The notes below the pieces were generated by a model. It saw only the letters and a list, made by a program, of their open reading frames with translations, was not told the DNA's origin and searched no databases. Shown here piece after piece: positions 40,204 to 49,376 of a stretch of DNA of 64,000 nucleotides; the stretch's first letter is position 1; every line of letters begins with the position of its first letter. Origin of the DNA: Marinobacter xestospongiae. Lineage in GTDB: Bacteria > Pseudomonadota > Gammaproteobacteria > Pseudomonadales > Oleiphilaceae. Position numbers and translations under genes: made by a program. The stretch lies in assembly GCF_023156385.1 (NCBI RefSeq), contig NZ_JAKZAK010000008.1:62001-126000 (forward strand). Reading direction: 5' to 3'.

Positions 40204-41412
40204 CTATTTGAGTTCCCTGGACGACTTGCCCAGCAGTCTTCTGGCAATGATAAGAAGCTGAATCTGTTGAGTTCCTTCAAAGATATCGAGAATCTTTGAG
40301 TCCCGCGCCCACTTCTCCAGCAGTTCGCTTTCGGCAAATCCCAGGTGGCTGCACAGTTCCACGCATCTGAGGGTGATTTCGTTACCGACTCGCCCAGCCT
40401 TGGCCTTGGCCATGGAGGCTTCGCAGGAATTGGGTTGACCATTGTCCGCCATCCAGGCCGCTCTCAGGGTCAGCAGCCAGGCGGCATCCAGTTCGGCTTC
40501 CAGGCGTTGCAGCTCACGCACAGCGGCATTCTGGGTCCAGCCCTGGAGGCGATAGTCCAGATCCAGGCCGGTGCCTGCCAGCAGTTCCCGGGTTCGCTCC
40601 AGCGCGGCACGACCAACGCCAACCGCCATTGCCGCCACCACGGGACGGGTGTTGTCAAAGGTCTGCATGGCGCCAGCGAACCCTTTTTCCGCTTCAATGT
40701 CCGGATTACCGAGCAGGTTTTCCCGGGGGATGCGGCAGTTGTCGAATCGCAGGGTGGCGGTATCGGAAGCGCGGATACCGAGCTTTTTCTCCAGCCGTTC
40801 CACGGTCATTCCGGGGGTGCCTTTCTCCACCACGAACGACTTGATGGCCGCGCGGCCCTGGCTTGGGTCCAGGCTGGCCCACACCACCACCGCGTTGGCG
40901 CGGTCCCCGGCAGTAACGTAGATCTTCTCGCCGTTGATGACGTAGTGGTCGCCATCGATGGTTGCGGTGGTGCGGATGGCGGCGCTGTCTGAGCCGGCAC
41001 CGGGTTCGGTGATCGCCATGGCCGCCCAGGTATCGCCGAAACGGGCCAGTTGTTCGTCGTTGGCAACGGCCGCAATGGCGGCGTTACCCAGACCCTGACG
41101 CGGGATCGACAGCGCCAGCCCGACGTCGCCCCAGCACAACTCGGTCAGGCCGAGCACGGTGTTCATGTTGGTGCCATTGCGATTGCCGGTGTCACCTTTG
41201 GGGCCGGACTGGGCAAGCTTGCCGGCGCCAGCGGTGGCTTCGCCGGAGCCGGCGTTCATGCCATCCATGATGGTGGCGAACATGTCCAGTTCCCGGGGGT
41301 AGCTGTGCTCGGCCCGGTCATACTTGCGGGAGATTGGCCGGAACACCTCCCGGGCAACCTGCCGGGCCTGGTGGATGATGGGGCTGAACTTGCGGGGAAT
41401 ATCCAGATACAT
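40204..41412 (-). CDS. acyl-CoA dehydrogenase
   Basis: 402 residues of FAD-dependent acyl-CoA dehydrogenase. FAD/substrate motifs ITEPGAGSDSAAIRTTA and NGEKIYVTAGDRAN are present. The C-terminal segment ILDIFEGTQQIQLLIIARRL carries the usual catalytic-base Glu (FEGTQQIQ). It catalyses alpha,beta-dehydrogenation of an acyl-CoA, with electrons passing to ETF. Chain-length preference cannot be read. It lies 12 bases downstream of a second acyl-CoA dehydrogenase gene, so the two are co-transcribed. Confidence 0.93.
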   Translation of the reverse strand: MYLDIPRKFSPIIHQARQVAREVFRPISRKYDRAEHSYPRELDMFATIMDGMNAGSGEATAGAGKLAQSGPKGDTGNRNGTNMNTVLGLTELCWGDVGLALSIPRQGLGNAAIAAVANDEQLARFGDTWAAMAITEPGAGSDSAAIRTTATIDGDHYVINGEKIYVTAGDRANAVVVWASLDPSQGRAAIKSFVVEKGTPGMTVERLEKKLGIRASDTATLRFDNCRIPRENLLGNPDIEAEKGFAGAMQTFDNTRPVVAAMAVGVGRAALERTRELLAGTGLDLDYRLQGWTQNAAVRELQRLEAELDAAWLLTLRAAWMADNGQPNSCEASMAKAKAGRVGNEITLRCVELCSHLGFAESELLEKWARDSKILDIFEGTQQIQLLIIARRLLGKSSRELK

Positions 41413-41424
41413 GATGCCGTCTCC

Positions 41425-42729
41425 TCAGGCGTGGGTGCCGCCGTAGTACACCGCGATGGACCGGAGGTCCCGATACCAGCGCTCGACCGGGTGTTCCCGG
41501 GTAAAACCGTGACCGCCGAGCAACTGCACGCCCTGGGTGCCAATCTCCACGGCTTTGTCGTTGCAGAATTGGCGGGCCAGACAGGCCTCCCGGTGCCAGC
41601 TCTGGCCGGTTTCCGCGCGGCTGGCTGCGCGCCAGGCCAGCAGTCGCATGCTGTCGGTTTCAATCGCCAGGTTGCTGATCGCAAAGGCGACGGCCTGGCG
41701 GTGGCTGATGGGTTCGCCAAAGGCTTTGCGTTCGTTGCAGTAGGGGATGATGTAATCCAGTACCGCCTGGGCGGTGCCAACCGCCAGGCCGCATCGCAGC
41801 AGGCTGCCATAGTCCAGAAAGGCGTTGTAATCGAAGTCGTCATCCCCCAACAGGGCGTCGGCCTCCAGCTGACAATCGCGGAAGGTCAGCCGGGTAAGCT
41901 GCGCCGCCCGCAGCCCCATGGCAGGCTCGCCCTGACGTTGCAGTCCGGGGGTGGTGCCGGGGACCAGAAACAGCCTGGGCTGGTGCTCCAGGGTCGCGGC
42001 GACCAGGATCAGGTCGCTGACATCACCCAATACGACGCCGCATTTCTCGCCGTCGAGGCAGTAACCGTTCCGGGTCCTGCGAGCCCGGGTTGTCAGCCGG
42101 TGGGGATCGAACATGGGGGTGGGTTCATCCACCGCGATGGTGGCAACCGCTGGCTCGGATTCGCAGAAGGCCGGCAGGAATCGTGATTGCTGCTCGCCGG
42201 TTCCCCAGTGGGTCAGTGCCTGGGCCACGCTGAACGGCGCCAGCAGGGCCATGGCCAGCGCCATGTCGCCCCAGGCCAGTTGTTCGGCGATCAGCACGCT
42301 GGTCACCGGTGATTGATGTTCGGCAACGCCGCCGAGGCTCTCGGGGATGGCGTAGAGGGGCAAGCCGAGTTCAGCGATGCTCTGGTGCAGATCGGCCGGC
42401 AGGGCGCCGGCTTCATCGGCTTCGGCGGCTGCCGGTCTGAGGGTGTCCCGGGCCAGACGCGCCAGCGTGTCGACGATCATCTGCTGGTCGTCATCCAGTC
42501 CCAGATCAAACAGCTCCGGGGTCGCTCGTTTGGACAATCGCTGGGTGGGTAGCCACTGTTTGGCGCGCCGGAACTGGCGGTTGGTCAGGTGCAGGGTCTG
42601 GAATCCGGCCCGCGTGCCGTGGAACGCGGCCTGCTCGACCGCGGGACGCAACCGCAGGCGGTCGAGCCAGTCGCTGCCAGCCAGCCGGGTCATGGCCGCC
42701 AGGGCCAGGCCGATGGGATCTCGGGTCAT
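41425..42729 (-). CDS. acyl-CoA dehydrogenase family protein, apparent catalytic Glu missing
   Basis: 434 residues from the ATG at 42729 (GGGGAG 6 bases upstream; an in-frame extension by 41 codons is rejected). The fold is recognisable: AELGLPLYAIPESLGG, LDGEKCGVVLGDVSDLILVA, GLAVGTAQAVLDYIIPY, and GVQLLGGHGFTREHPVERWY followed by RDLRSIAVYY. Where active enzymes have YEGTxxIQ, this one reads YYGGTHA and ends. It may act as the non-catalytic subunit of a heteromer with the enzyme encoded downstream, as known for some mycobacterial FadE pairs, or use a base elsewhere. Confidence 0.85.
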   Translation of the reverse strand: MTRDPIGLALAAMTRLAGSDWLDRLRLRPAVEQAAFHGTRAGFQTLHLTNRQFRRAKQWLPTQRLSKRATPELFDLGLDDDQQMIVDTLARLARDTLRPAAAEADEAGALPADLHQSIAELGLPLYAIPESLGGVAEHQSPVTSVLIAEQLAWGDMALAMALLAPFSVAQALTHWGTGEQQSRFLPAFCESEPAVATIAVDEPTPMFDPHRLTTRARRTRNGYCLDGEKCGVVLGDVSDLILVAATLEHQPRLFLVPGTTPGLQRQGEPAMGLRAAQLTRLTFRDCQLEADALLGDDDFDYNAFLDYGSLLRCGLAVGTAQAVLDYIIPYCNERKAFGEPISHRQAVAFAISNLAIETDSMRLLAWRAASRAETGQSWHREACLARQFCNDKAVEIGTQGVQLLGGHGFTREHPVERWYRDLRSIAVYYGGTHA

Positions 42730-43006
42730 GGGTGGCTCCCCTTTTGTCTGCTGTTTTGTATTGTTGGTTGTTATTGGCTGTGTCTGATCATCTGGCCCGG
42801 GCGGTGCAAGACCATTGGCAGGGTTGGCAATGAGCTCAGGCAAATGGGTCAATCCCGGCGCAGGCGGTAAGTGCCTTCACCAGGCGGCGTGTTGATGGGC
42901 GTGGATTAACTTGACTGCCAGAGGGTAAAATCCCAGGCTTGGGGCCTGCTCCCTGCGCGGGGGCAATCTGAGGCTCCTTAAAGGATTGTTTGGAGGAAGT
43001 GACAGC

Positions 43007-43669
43007 GTGTCCCAATCGGTTTCAATGCAGCCTTACCCACCTGCCGAAGAGTGGTTAAACCAGGTTACTCATGGTCTGGCCGCGCTGCTGAGCGTGGTGG
43101 GCATGATCGTACTGCTGGTGATGGCGGCGCCGATGGACGATACCTGGAAGCTGGTCAGCTTCAGTGTCTACGGCGCCAGCATGACGCTGCTGTTCCTGGC
43201 CTCCACGCTGTATCACTCGGCCCGCCGGCCGGCGCGCCGCCAGCTCTTCAAGATGCTTGACCATTGCGCCATTTTCCTGCTGATTGCCGGCACCTACACC
43301 CCGTTTCTGCTGGTCAACATGCGTGAGGGCAGCGGCTGGACCCTGTTTGCGGTGATCTGGGGCCTGGCGCTTGGCGGCATAGCCCTGAAGCTGGCATTCG
43401 GCCACCGATTCAAGCCGTTACAGATCGCCATCTACCTGCTGATGGGCTGGTTGGTAGTGGTTGCCTCAAAGGAGCTGGCGGCCAGCGTCAATACGCTGGG
43501 GTTGTGGCTTGTGGTCGCGGGCGGCATTACCTACACCCTGGGCGTGGTGTTCTACCTGTTCAAACGCATTCCCTTCAACCATGCCATCTGGCACCTGTTT
43601 GTGATTGCCGGCAGTACCTGCCATTTCTTTGCCATTTATCACGGGGTTCTGAACGGCCCCTCGGTGTGA
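43007..43669 (+). CDS. hemolysin III / PAQR family membrane protein
   Basis: 220 residues from the GTG at 43007, placed 10 bases after GGAGG; an upstream TTG lies before that site and is rejected. Seven hydrophobic helices. The PAQR metal-site motifs are present: STLYHSARR, MLDHCAIFLLIAGTYTP, and HAIWHLFVIAGSTCHFFAIY. Members of the YqfA/TrhA group are linked to membrane fluidity and lipid homeostasis; toxicity is not implied. The stop overlaps the tamA start (TGATG), tying it to outer-membrane biogenesis genes. Confidence 0.92.
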   Translation: MSQSVSMQPYPPAEEWLNQVTHGLAALLSVVGMIVLLVMAAPMDDTWKLVSFSVYGASMTLLFLASTLYHSARRPARRQLFKMLDHCAIFLLIAGTYTPFLLVNMREGSGWTLFAVIWGLALGGIALKLAFGHRFKPLQIAIYLLMGWLVVVASKELAASVNTLGLWLVVAGGITYTLGVVFYLFKRIPFNHAIWHLFVIAGSTCHFFAIYHGVLNGPSV

Positions 43670-45450
43670 TGGATCAACTCGGCATGTTCTCCCGGCAGCC
43701 AGGCGCAGCCCAGCGAAGCCTCCGGCGCTTTGCCGTCCGGTGTCTGGCCGGGTTGGCCGGGGCGTTGCTGGCTGCAATCGCCTCGGCCCAGCAGGTGCTG
43801 GTGGAGGTTCAGGGCGATTACGACAACCTCCAGGACAATGCGGAAGCCTTCATTGGCGATGTGGAGGGGCGCAGTGAGCAGCGGCTGCGACGCTACATCC
43901 CTACCGCAGTCGGGCAGGTTGAACAGGCGCTGAAAGCTCTGGGCTACTACCAGCCCACCATCGAATCCCAGATGCTTGAAGATACCGAGCTGCCCACCGT
44001 GCTGTTGACGGTGATCCCCGGCGAGCCGGTTCGGGTGCGCACCGTCAACGTCACCATCCGCGGACCGGCCCGGGACGATCCCTTCTTCCTGCCGGTATTG
44101 CCGGAAAAACCGGCAGTGGGTGATGTGCTCAATCATGGCCATTACGATGCTCTGCGCCAGACTATCCGCAACCGTTCGCTGATCCTTGGCTATTTCGATG
44201 GTGAATTCACCAAGCGGACCCTGCTGGTGGACCCGGAAAACCATACCGCCGATATTGAGCTGGAATTCGTCAGCGGCGAGCGTTTCCGCCTCGGTGAGGT
44301 GACCTTTGATGGTGGCGACGAGTTTGATCGCTCATTGCTGGACCGGTTTGTGAAGATCGAGTCGGGCGAGTACTACCATGCCGACAAGATTGCCGAACTC
44401 AGCGGCGATCTCTCCAACAGCGGCTACTTCGCTGAGGTCCTGGTGGACGCACCTCAGGAAGGCGCGGTGGACCGGGTCATCCCGGTGAGTGTCCAGGTGC
44501 GGGCCCGGGACCCGCGCTCGGTATCGGCGGGTGTTGGCTATTCCACCGACGTTGGTCCCCGCCTCCGGGGGACCTGGCGGGAGCACTGGATCAACGAGCA
44601 GGGCCACCGTCGTGGTGCCGAAACCGAGTTGGCCAAACCCCGCCAGAGCATCAGTGGCTGGTACGAAATTCCCCTGGACCCGCCGATGACGGATCTGTGG
44701 CGCTTTTCCAGCGGTTACCTGCGTGAGGACATCGAAGACGTCGAGTCCGAGCGGCTGACGTTTGGGCAGCAGTGGCAGCATGAGAAAGATAATGGCTGGC
44801 TGCAGATCCTGTCGCTGCGCTGGGAGGGCGAACGCTACAGCATCGGTGGTGAGGAAACCAACCGCAGTTACCTGTTGTTGCCCGGCATTGGCTACTCCAA
44901 GCTCCGGGCCGACTCCCCCCTTGACCCGTCCCGGGGATACCGGGTGCAGTTTGACCTCACCGGCGCCCACCGGGAAGTGTTTTCCACCGCTGACGTGTTA
45001 CATCTGAATGTTCTGGTCAAGGGGCTGATTACCTTTGCCGACAAGCACCGGTTACTCACCCGTTTCCAGTTTGGTGGTGTGGCTACTAACGACTTTGATG
45101 AAGTGCCGCCATCGTTGCGTTTCTTCGCTGGTGGTGACCAGAGCGTCCGAGGCTATGGCTACGAGACCCTGTCTCCGGAGGACCGCGAAGGCGTGTCGGT
45201 CGGTGGTCGTTACCTGATGGCCGGCAGTGTTGAATACCAGTACACCATTGCCGATCGCTGGCGGCTGGCGGCGTTTTTTGACCGCGGCAATGCCATTGAT
45301 GATCTGTTTGACCCCCTGGCCACGGGTGTGGGTGCCGGCATTCGCTGGATCAGCCCGGTCGGCCCGTTGCGGCTGGATATTGCCAAGGGGCTGGACCCGG
45401 AGTTTGGCGGTGACTGGCGCCTGCACTTCTCCATGGGGCCCGAGCTATGA
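43669..45450 (+). CDS. tamA: translocation and assembly module protein TamA
   Basis: 593 residues from the ATG overlapping the upstream stop; an ATG five codons later is possible. A signal sequence ends at about AIASA-QQVLV. Three POTRA domains (about 40-275) are followed by a 16-strand barrel of the Omp85 family. VRGYGYETLSP carries the loop-6 VRGY motif. TamA sits in the outer membrane and pairs with TamB, encoded next with an ATGA overlap. The last residues (LHFSMGPEL) deviate slightly from the Phe-ending barrel signal. Confidence 0.95.
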   Translation: MDQLGMFSRQPGAAQRSLRRFAVRCLAGLAGALLAAIASAQQVLVEVQGDYDNLQDNAEAFIGDVEGRSEQRLRRYIPTAVGQVEQALKALGYYQPTIESQMLEDTELPTVLLTVIPGEPVRVRTVNVTIRGPARDDPFFLPVLPEKPAVGDVLNHGHYDALRQTIRNRSLILGYFDGEFTKRTLLVDPENHTADIELEFVSGERFRLGEVTFDGGDEFDRSLLDRFVKIESGEYYHADKIAELSGDLSNSGYFAEVLVDAPQEGAVDRVIPVSVQVRARDPRSVSAGVGYSTDVGPRLRGTWREHWINEQGHRRGAETELAKPRQSISGWYEIPLDPPMTDLWRFSSGYLREDIEDVESERLTFGQQWQHEKDNGWLQILSLRWEGERYSIGGEETNRSYLLLPGIGYSKLRADSPLDPSRGYRVQFDLTGAHREVFSTADVLHLNVLVKGLITFADKHRLLTRFQFGGVATNDFDEVPPSLRFFAGGDQSVRGYGYETLSPEDREGVSVGGRYLMAGSVEYQYTIADRWRLAAFFDRGNAIDDLFDPLATGVGAGIRWISPVGPLRLDIAKGLDPEFGGDWRLHFSMGPEL

Positions 45451-48400
45451 CCGCCACCGTACGTCACCCGTTGCGCTGGCTGCTGCTGACGTTGCTGGCC
45501 CTGCTGGCGGTGGTGGTGTTGGCCATCGCCGGTGTCTTCGCCATGCTGCGTTCCGACACCGGCACCCAGTGGGTGCTGGAGCAGATCCCCGGGCTTACCG
45601 TCACCGCTGGTCAGGGCTCGCTGCTCGGGCGCTGGCAGGCGGAATCGCTGCACTGGCAGGGGTACGGGGTCATCGCAGAGGTTGCCTCGCCGCTGGTGGA
45701 CTGGTCGCCGACCTGTCTGTTTGGCATGGAGTTGTGTCTGGAGGCGCTCTACGCCGAACGGGTGGACGTCACACTGCAGCCGTCCGACGCTGAGCCTGCC
45801 AGCGGGCCGATACGGCTGCCGGAGCTGAACCTGCCGCTGTCACTGACGATCAGTGAAATTCGACTGGGCCCGGTGACGGTTAACGGCAACCGGGTGGCCC
45901 AGTTGGCGGTGGTGCAGGCCACCGGTTCCGGGGCCGATTGGCAACTGCAGCGTTTGCGTTACCAATTGGATGATATCGACGTCGATGCCCGTGGCCGCCT
46001 GACAACCCGGGGGGACTGGCCGTTGCACCTGGAGGTGGCTACCAGCCTGCCACCGCCAGTTGGCGACCAGTGGCGGATTCAGCTGGAGCTGGCCGGCAGC
46101 GTTGCGGATCTGCGCTTCCGGGGCCAGAGTGAGGGCTACCTCAATGCCGACATCGAGGGTCGCACCCGGCCGCTGCAGCCCGCCTTGCCGGCCCGAGTGG
46201 CGGTGACTTCCAGTCGCTTCCTGGCCCACGACAGCCTGCCGCTTACCCTGGCGCTCAATGACTGGCGACTGGCGCTGGATGGCAGTCTCGAATCGGGGTT
46301 TGCCACCGAACTGAAGGCCCGCCTGGAAGGCACCGAGGGCCCCGTGCAGCTGGCCCTGAGCGGGCAAGTCGGTACCACCGGCGCGGAGTCGGTAGAGCTG
46401 TTACTGACCACCGCCAAGACTGCTGAGCGGCCCGCCGGTCGCGTCAGTGTCAATGGCGAGGTGGACTGGTCCGGGGAGCTGGATGCCCGGGGCGAGCTGA
46501 CGCTGGACCGGTTCCCCTGGCATTCGTTGTTGCCGGATGTGACGCCACCGCCGGTGACCCTGCAATCTCTGGTGGCTGGCGGCCATTACCGGGCAGGGAA
46601 CTACCAGGCAGAGGCGGAAGCTCAGGTTACGGGTCCCCAGGGACCGGCGACCGTGGAGACCCAGTTCACCGGCGACCTGTCGGCGGTGTCACTGGACCGG
46701 GTGTTGGTGACGACTGAGGCCGGTCGGGCAGAAGGCAGCGCGGACGTCGGCTTTGCCGGCCCCCTGACGTGGCAGGCATCGCTGGAGCTGGCTGGCTTCA
46801 ATCCCGGCTACTGGCTGCCGGTGCTGGAGGCAAGCCTGGATGGCGCCGTCAGCAGCCAGGGTCGCGTGGTCTCCGGGCACCCCCCGCAAGTGGCCGCCCA
46901 GTGGCAGGTGGCTGGGCAGTGGCAGGGCCAGCCAGCCGAAGCCCGGGGCCAGCTGGATGCAGCGAACGATCGCTGGCAGGCTGCCGGGCTTGAGCTGTCG
47001 GTTGGCCCCAATCAGGTATCCGGGGAAGGCGTCTGGGCCCGGCAACTGGAGGCGATGCTGACGTTGACCATCCCCCAGCCGGACATGTTGCTGCCCGGGC
47101 TCAGTGGGCAACTTAGTGCGGAACTGAAAGCCTCCGGGTCACCGGACCGTATCGATGGCCAGTTACATCTGGATGGCCAGAGCCTGGGCTGGCAGGACAG
47201 CGTTTCGCTGGAAAGCCTGGCGGTTAAGGCGGATCTCACGGACAGCCAGCGGCTGTCGGCGACAGTGACCGGTTCCGGGCTGGAGGCGGCGGGTCAGACT
47301 CTGGCGTCATTGGAACTGGCCCTGAACGGGGGGATCGAGCAGCATCAACTGACGCTGACCACCGTTCGTGACGAGCTGGAAACCTACTGGCAGTTTGAAG
47401 GCGGCTGGCAGGACGGCTGGCAGGGGCAACTGGCCGACGGCCGCATCGACCTGCCACAGCAGGCCCAGCAGTGGCGTCTTGAAGCGCCGGCGGATCTGGT
47501 CTACCGGCAGGCGGGGCCAGCGCTGACACTGGGCCGGCATTGCTGGCGCTGGCAACAGAGTGAGGTCTGCGCCGGCGATCAGCAGCTGATGCCTGAGCTG
47601 GCCATCGAATACCGCCTGACGGATTTTCCAACGCTGGCGTTGTCACCGTTCTTCCCGAATACGCTGAAGTGGGACAGTCGCCTGGATGGCCGGTTGGCGT
47701 TCCGGTTGCCCGAGGCCGGCCCTCAGGGTGAAGTGGTGCTGGCCGCCGATGCCGGCGAGGTGGAAGTGCTGGTGACCGACGCCTGGCATACCCTGGATTA
47801 CGACACCCTGGACGTGCGCCTGGAGCTGATGCCGGAGGCCGCCAGTCTGGATCTGACGCTGGCGGGGCCGGACATCGGGCGACTGGTGACACAGGTAAGC
47901 CTGGACCCGAGTTCCCCCCGTTATCCAATGACCGGAACATTTGATCTGGCGGATCTGGATATCGCCTTCCTGGGCCCAATGCTGGATCTGGAAGCCGTGA
48001 CCGGGATGGTCAGTGGTTCCGGCAAGGTGGGGGGCGAGCTGCTGTCGCCCCGGCTGGAAGGCGAGCTGTCCCTGGTGCAGGGCAGTCTGGTGGATCAGCG
48101 TCTGCCTACGCCGGTGCAGGATCTGGTGCTGGTGGTACGACTGGACGGCCAGCGTGCCGATCTTGAGGGGCGCTGGGCGGCGAATGATCGCAGCGAGGCC
48201 CGTATCGACGGCACCATGAACTGGCAGGGATCGCCGGAGATGACACTGTCCCTGGCGGGGCAGCGACTGCCATTCAACTATGAGCCATACGCCAGCGTGG
48301 AGCTAGCGCCGAACCTCTCGATTCGCTACGCCGAGGGCGGGCTGACCATCGGCGGCGAGCTGAACGTACCGCGCGGCCAGATCGAGATACGCCAACTGCC

Positions 48401-49157
48401 TGAGCAGGCCGTGACGGTATCAGACGATGAGGAGCTGGTAGGCGTTACCCGCGAGGAGCCGGCACTGCGCTCCCTCAATATGAATGTCACCGTCTCGGTG
48501 GGGCAGGATGAGGTGTCGTTTGACGGTTTCGGGGTCACCGGCAACCTGCAGGGCGGCCTGCGTCTGGGCAATGACCTGGACACCCGGGGCTCCCTGCAGT
48601 TGCGGGACGGCCACTTCGAGGCCTACGGCCAGGAGCTGGAACTCAGGCGTGCGCGGCTGGTATTCGTGGGGCCTATCGCCGAGCCTTACCTGGATATTGA
48701 GGCCATCCGCCGGGTGGATCAGGTGGTGGCCGGGCTGCGACTGTCCGGGCCGGTGTCTGAGCCGTCGACGGAGGTGTTCTCCGAGCCCTCGATGTCCCAG
48801 GCCAATGCCCTGTCTTACGTGATTCTCGGGCGGCCGTTACGCTCCGAGGGTGATCAGGGCCAGGTGAGCCAGGCCGCGATTTCGCTGGGGCTGACCCAGG
48901 CCAGCAAGGTGACCCAGAAGATTGGTGAGGAAATCGGTATTGAACAGCTGATCCTGGAAACCGAAGGCTCCGGGGACCAGGCTTCGGTGGTTGCCAGCGG
49001 CTACCTGACAGAAGACCTCAGTCTGCGCTACGGGGTGGGTATCTTTGAGCCGATATCCACCATCGCTCTGCGGTATGATCTGGGAAGGTACTTCTACCTG
49101 GAGGCCGCCAGCGGACTCGCCGCGTCGCTGGACATCTTCTACACACGTGATTTTTAG
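45447..49157 (+). CDS. tamB: translocation/assembly module protein TamB
   Basis: 1236 residues. An N-terminal membrane anchor (about 10-32) precedes a very long periplasmic region of beta-strand repeats, the AsmA-like groove of lipid-transfer bridge proteins. The C-terminal DUF490/TamB domain (about 890-1236) includes GGELNVPRGQIEIRQLP, LRLGNDLDTRGSLQLRDG and SYVILGRPL, and ends YLEAASGLAASLDIFYTRDF. With TamA and related AsmA proteins it moves phospholipid and helps insert outer-membrane proteins. The start overlaps tamA. Confidence 0.96.
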   Translation: MTATVRHPLRWLLLTLLALLAVVVLAIAGVFAMLRSDTGTQWVLEQIPGLTVTAGQGSLLGRWQAESLHWQGYGVIAEVASPLVDWSPTCLFGMELCLEALYAERVDVTLQPSDAEPASGPIRLPELNLPLSLTISEIRLGPVTVNGNRVAQLAVVQATGSGADWQLQRLRYQLDDIDVDARGRLTTRGDWPLHLEVATSLPPPVGDQWRIQLELAGSVADLRFRGQSEGYLNADIEGRTRPLQPALPARVAVTSSRFLAHDSLPLTLALNDWRLALDGSLESGFATELKARLEGTEGPVQLALSGQVGTTGAESVELLLTTAKTAERPAGRVSVNGEVDWSGELDARGELTLDRFPWHSLLPDVTPPPVTLQSLVAGGHYRAGNYQAEAEAQVTGPQGPATVETQFTGDLSAVSLDRVLVTTEAGRAEGSADVGFAGPLTWQASLELAGFNPGYWLPVLEASLDGAVSSQGRVVSGHPPQVAAQWQVAGQWQGQPAEARGQLDAANDRWQAAGLELSVGPNQVSGEGVWARQLEAMLTLTIPQPDMLLPGLSGQLSAELKASGSPDRIDGQLHLDGQSLGWQDSVSLESLAVKADLTDSQRLSATVTGSGLEAAGQTLASLELALNGGIEQHQLTLTTVRDELETYWQFEGGWQDGWQGQLADGRIDLPQQAQQWRLEAPADLVYRQAGPALTLGRHCWRWQQSEVCAGDQQLMPELAIEYRLTDFPTLALSPFFPNTLKWDSRLDGRLAFRLPEAGPQGEVVLAADAGEVEVLVTDAWHTLDYDTLDVRLELMPEAASLDLTLAGPDIGRLVTQVSLDPSSPRYPMTGTFDLADLDIAFLGPMLDLEAVTGMVSGSGKVGGELLSPRLEGELSLVQGSLVDQRLPTPVQDLVLVVRLDGQRADLEGRWAANDRSEARIDGTMNWQGSPEMTLSLAGQRLPFNYEPYASVELAPNLSIRYAEGGLTIGGELNVPRGQIEIRQLPEQAVTVSDDEELVGVTREEPALRSLNMNVTVSVGQDEVSFDGFGVTGNLQGGLRLGNDLDTRGSLQLRDGHFEAYGQELELRRARLVFVGPIAEPYLDIEAIRRVDQVVAGLRLSGPVSEPSTEVFSEPSMSQANALSYVILGRPLRSEGDQGQVSQAAISLGLTQASKVTQKIGEEIGIEQLILETEGSGDQASVVASGYLTEDLSLRYGVGIFEPISTIALRYDLGRYFYLEAASGLAASLDIFYTRDF

Positions 49158-49164
49158 GTGAAGC

Positions 49165-49365
49165 ATGCTGCTGCATCAGGACCAGATTCGACTTACCCGC
49201 CGCGAGTGCCAGGTATTGCAGAAGCTAACTGGCGCGGACCCCAGTGGCATCACCAATCGCCAGCAGCTGCAGCGGTGGACCGAGACCCATCTCACCAGTC
49301 TGCCAGACGATGATCCCGCTGTGGCGGCCATCAAGGCGATCCTGCGTCAGCACCTGCCAGTCTGA
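49165..49365 (+). CDS. small hypothetical protein, 66 aa
   Basis: It starts 7 bases after the tamB stop with a weak ribosome site (AGGTGAAG). The protein (MLLHQDQIRLTRRECQVLQK...) is charged and helical, with no signal peptide or membrane helix and no motif I recognise. It may be translated by coupling to tamB. It could be a chance frame, but the tight fit between tamB and the convergent next gene favours a real gene. Confidence 0.5.
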   Translation: MLLHQDQIRLTRRECQVLQKLTGADPSGITNRQQLQRWTETHLTSLPDDDPAVAAIKAILRQHLPV

Positions 49366-49376
49366 CGCCCCCGGTA

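Noticed and set aside
43007..43669. reading hemolysin III as a toxin
   Set aside because: The sequence is a seven-helix PAQR-type protein of the YqfA/TrhA group, for which lipid homeostasis is the better-supported role.
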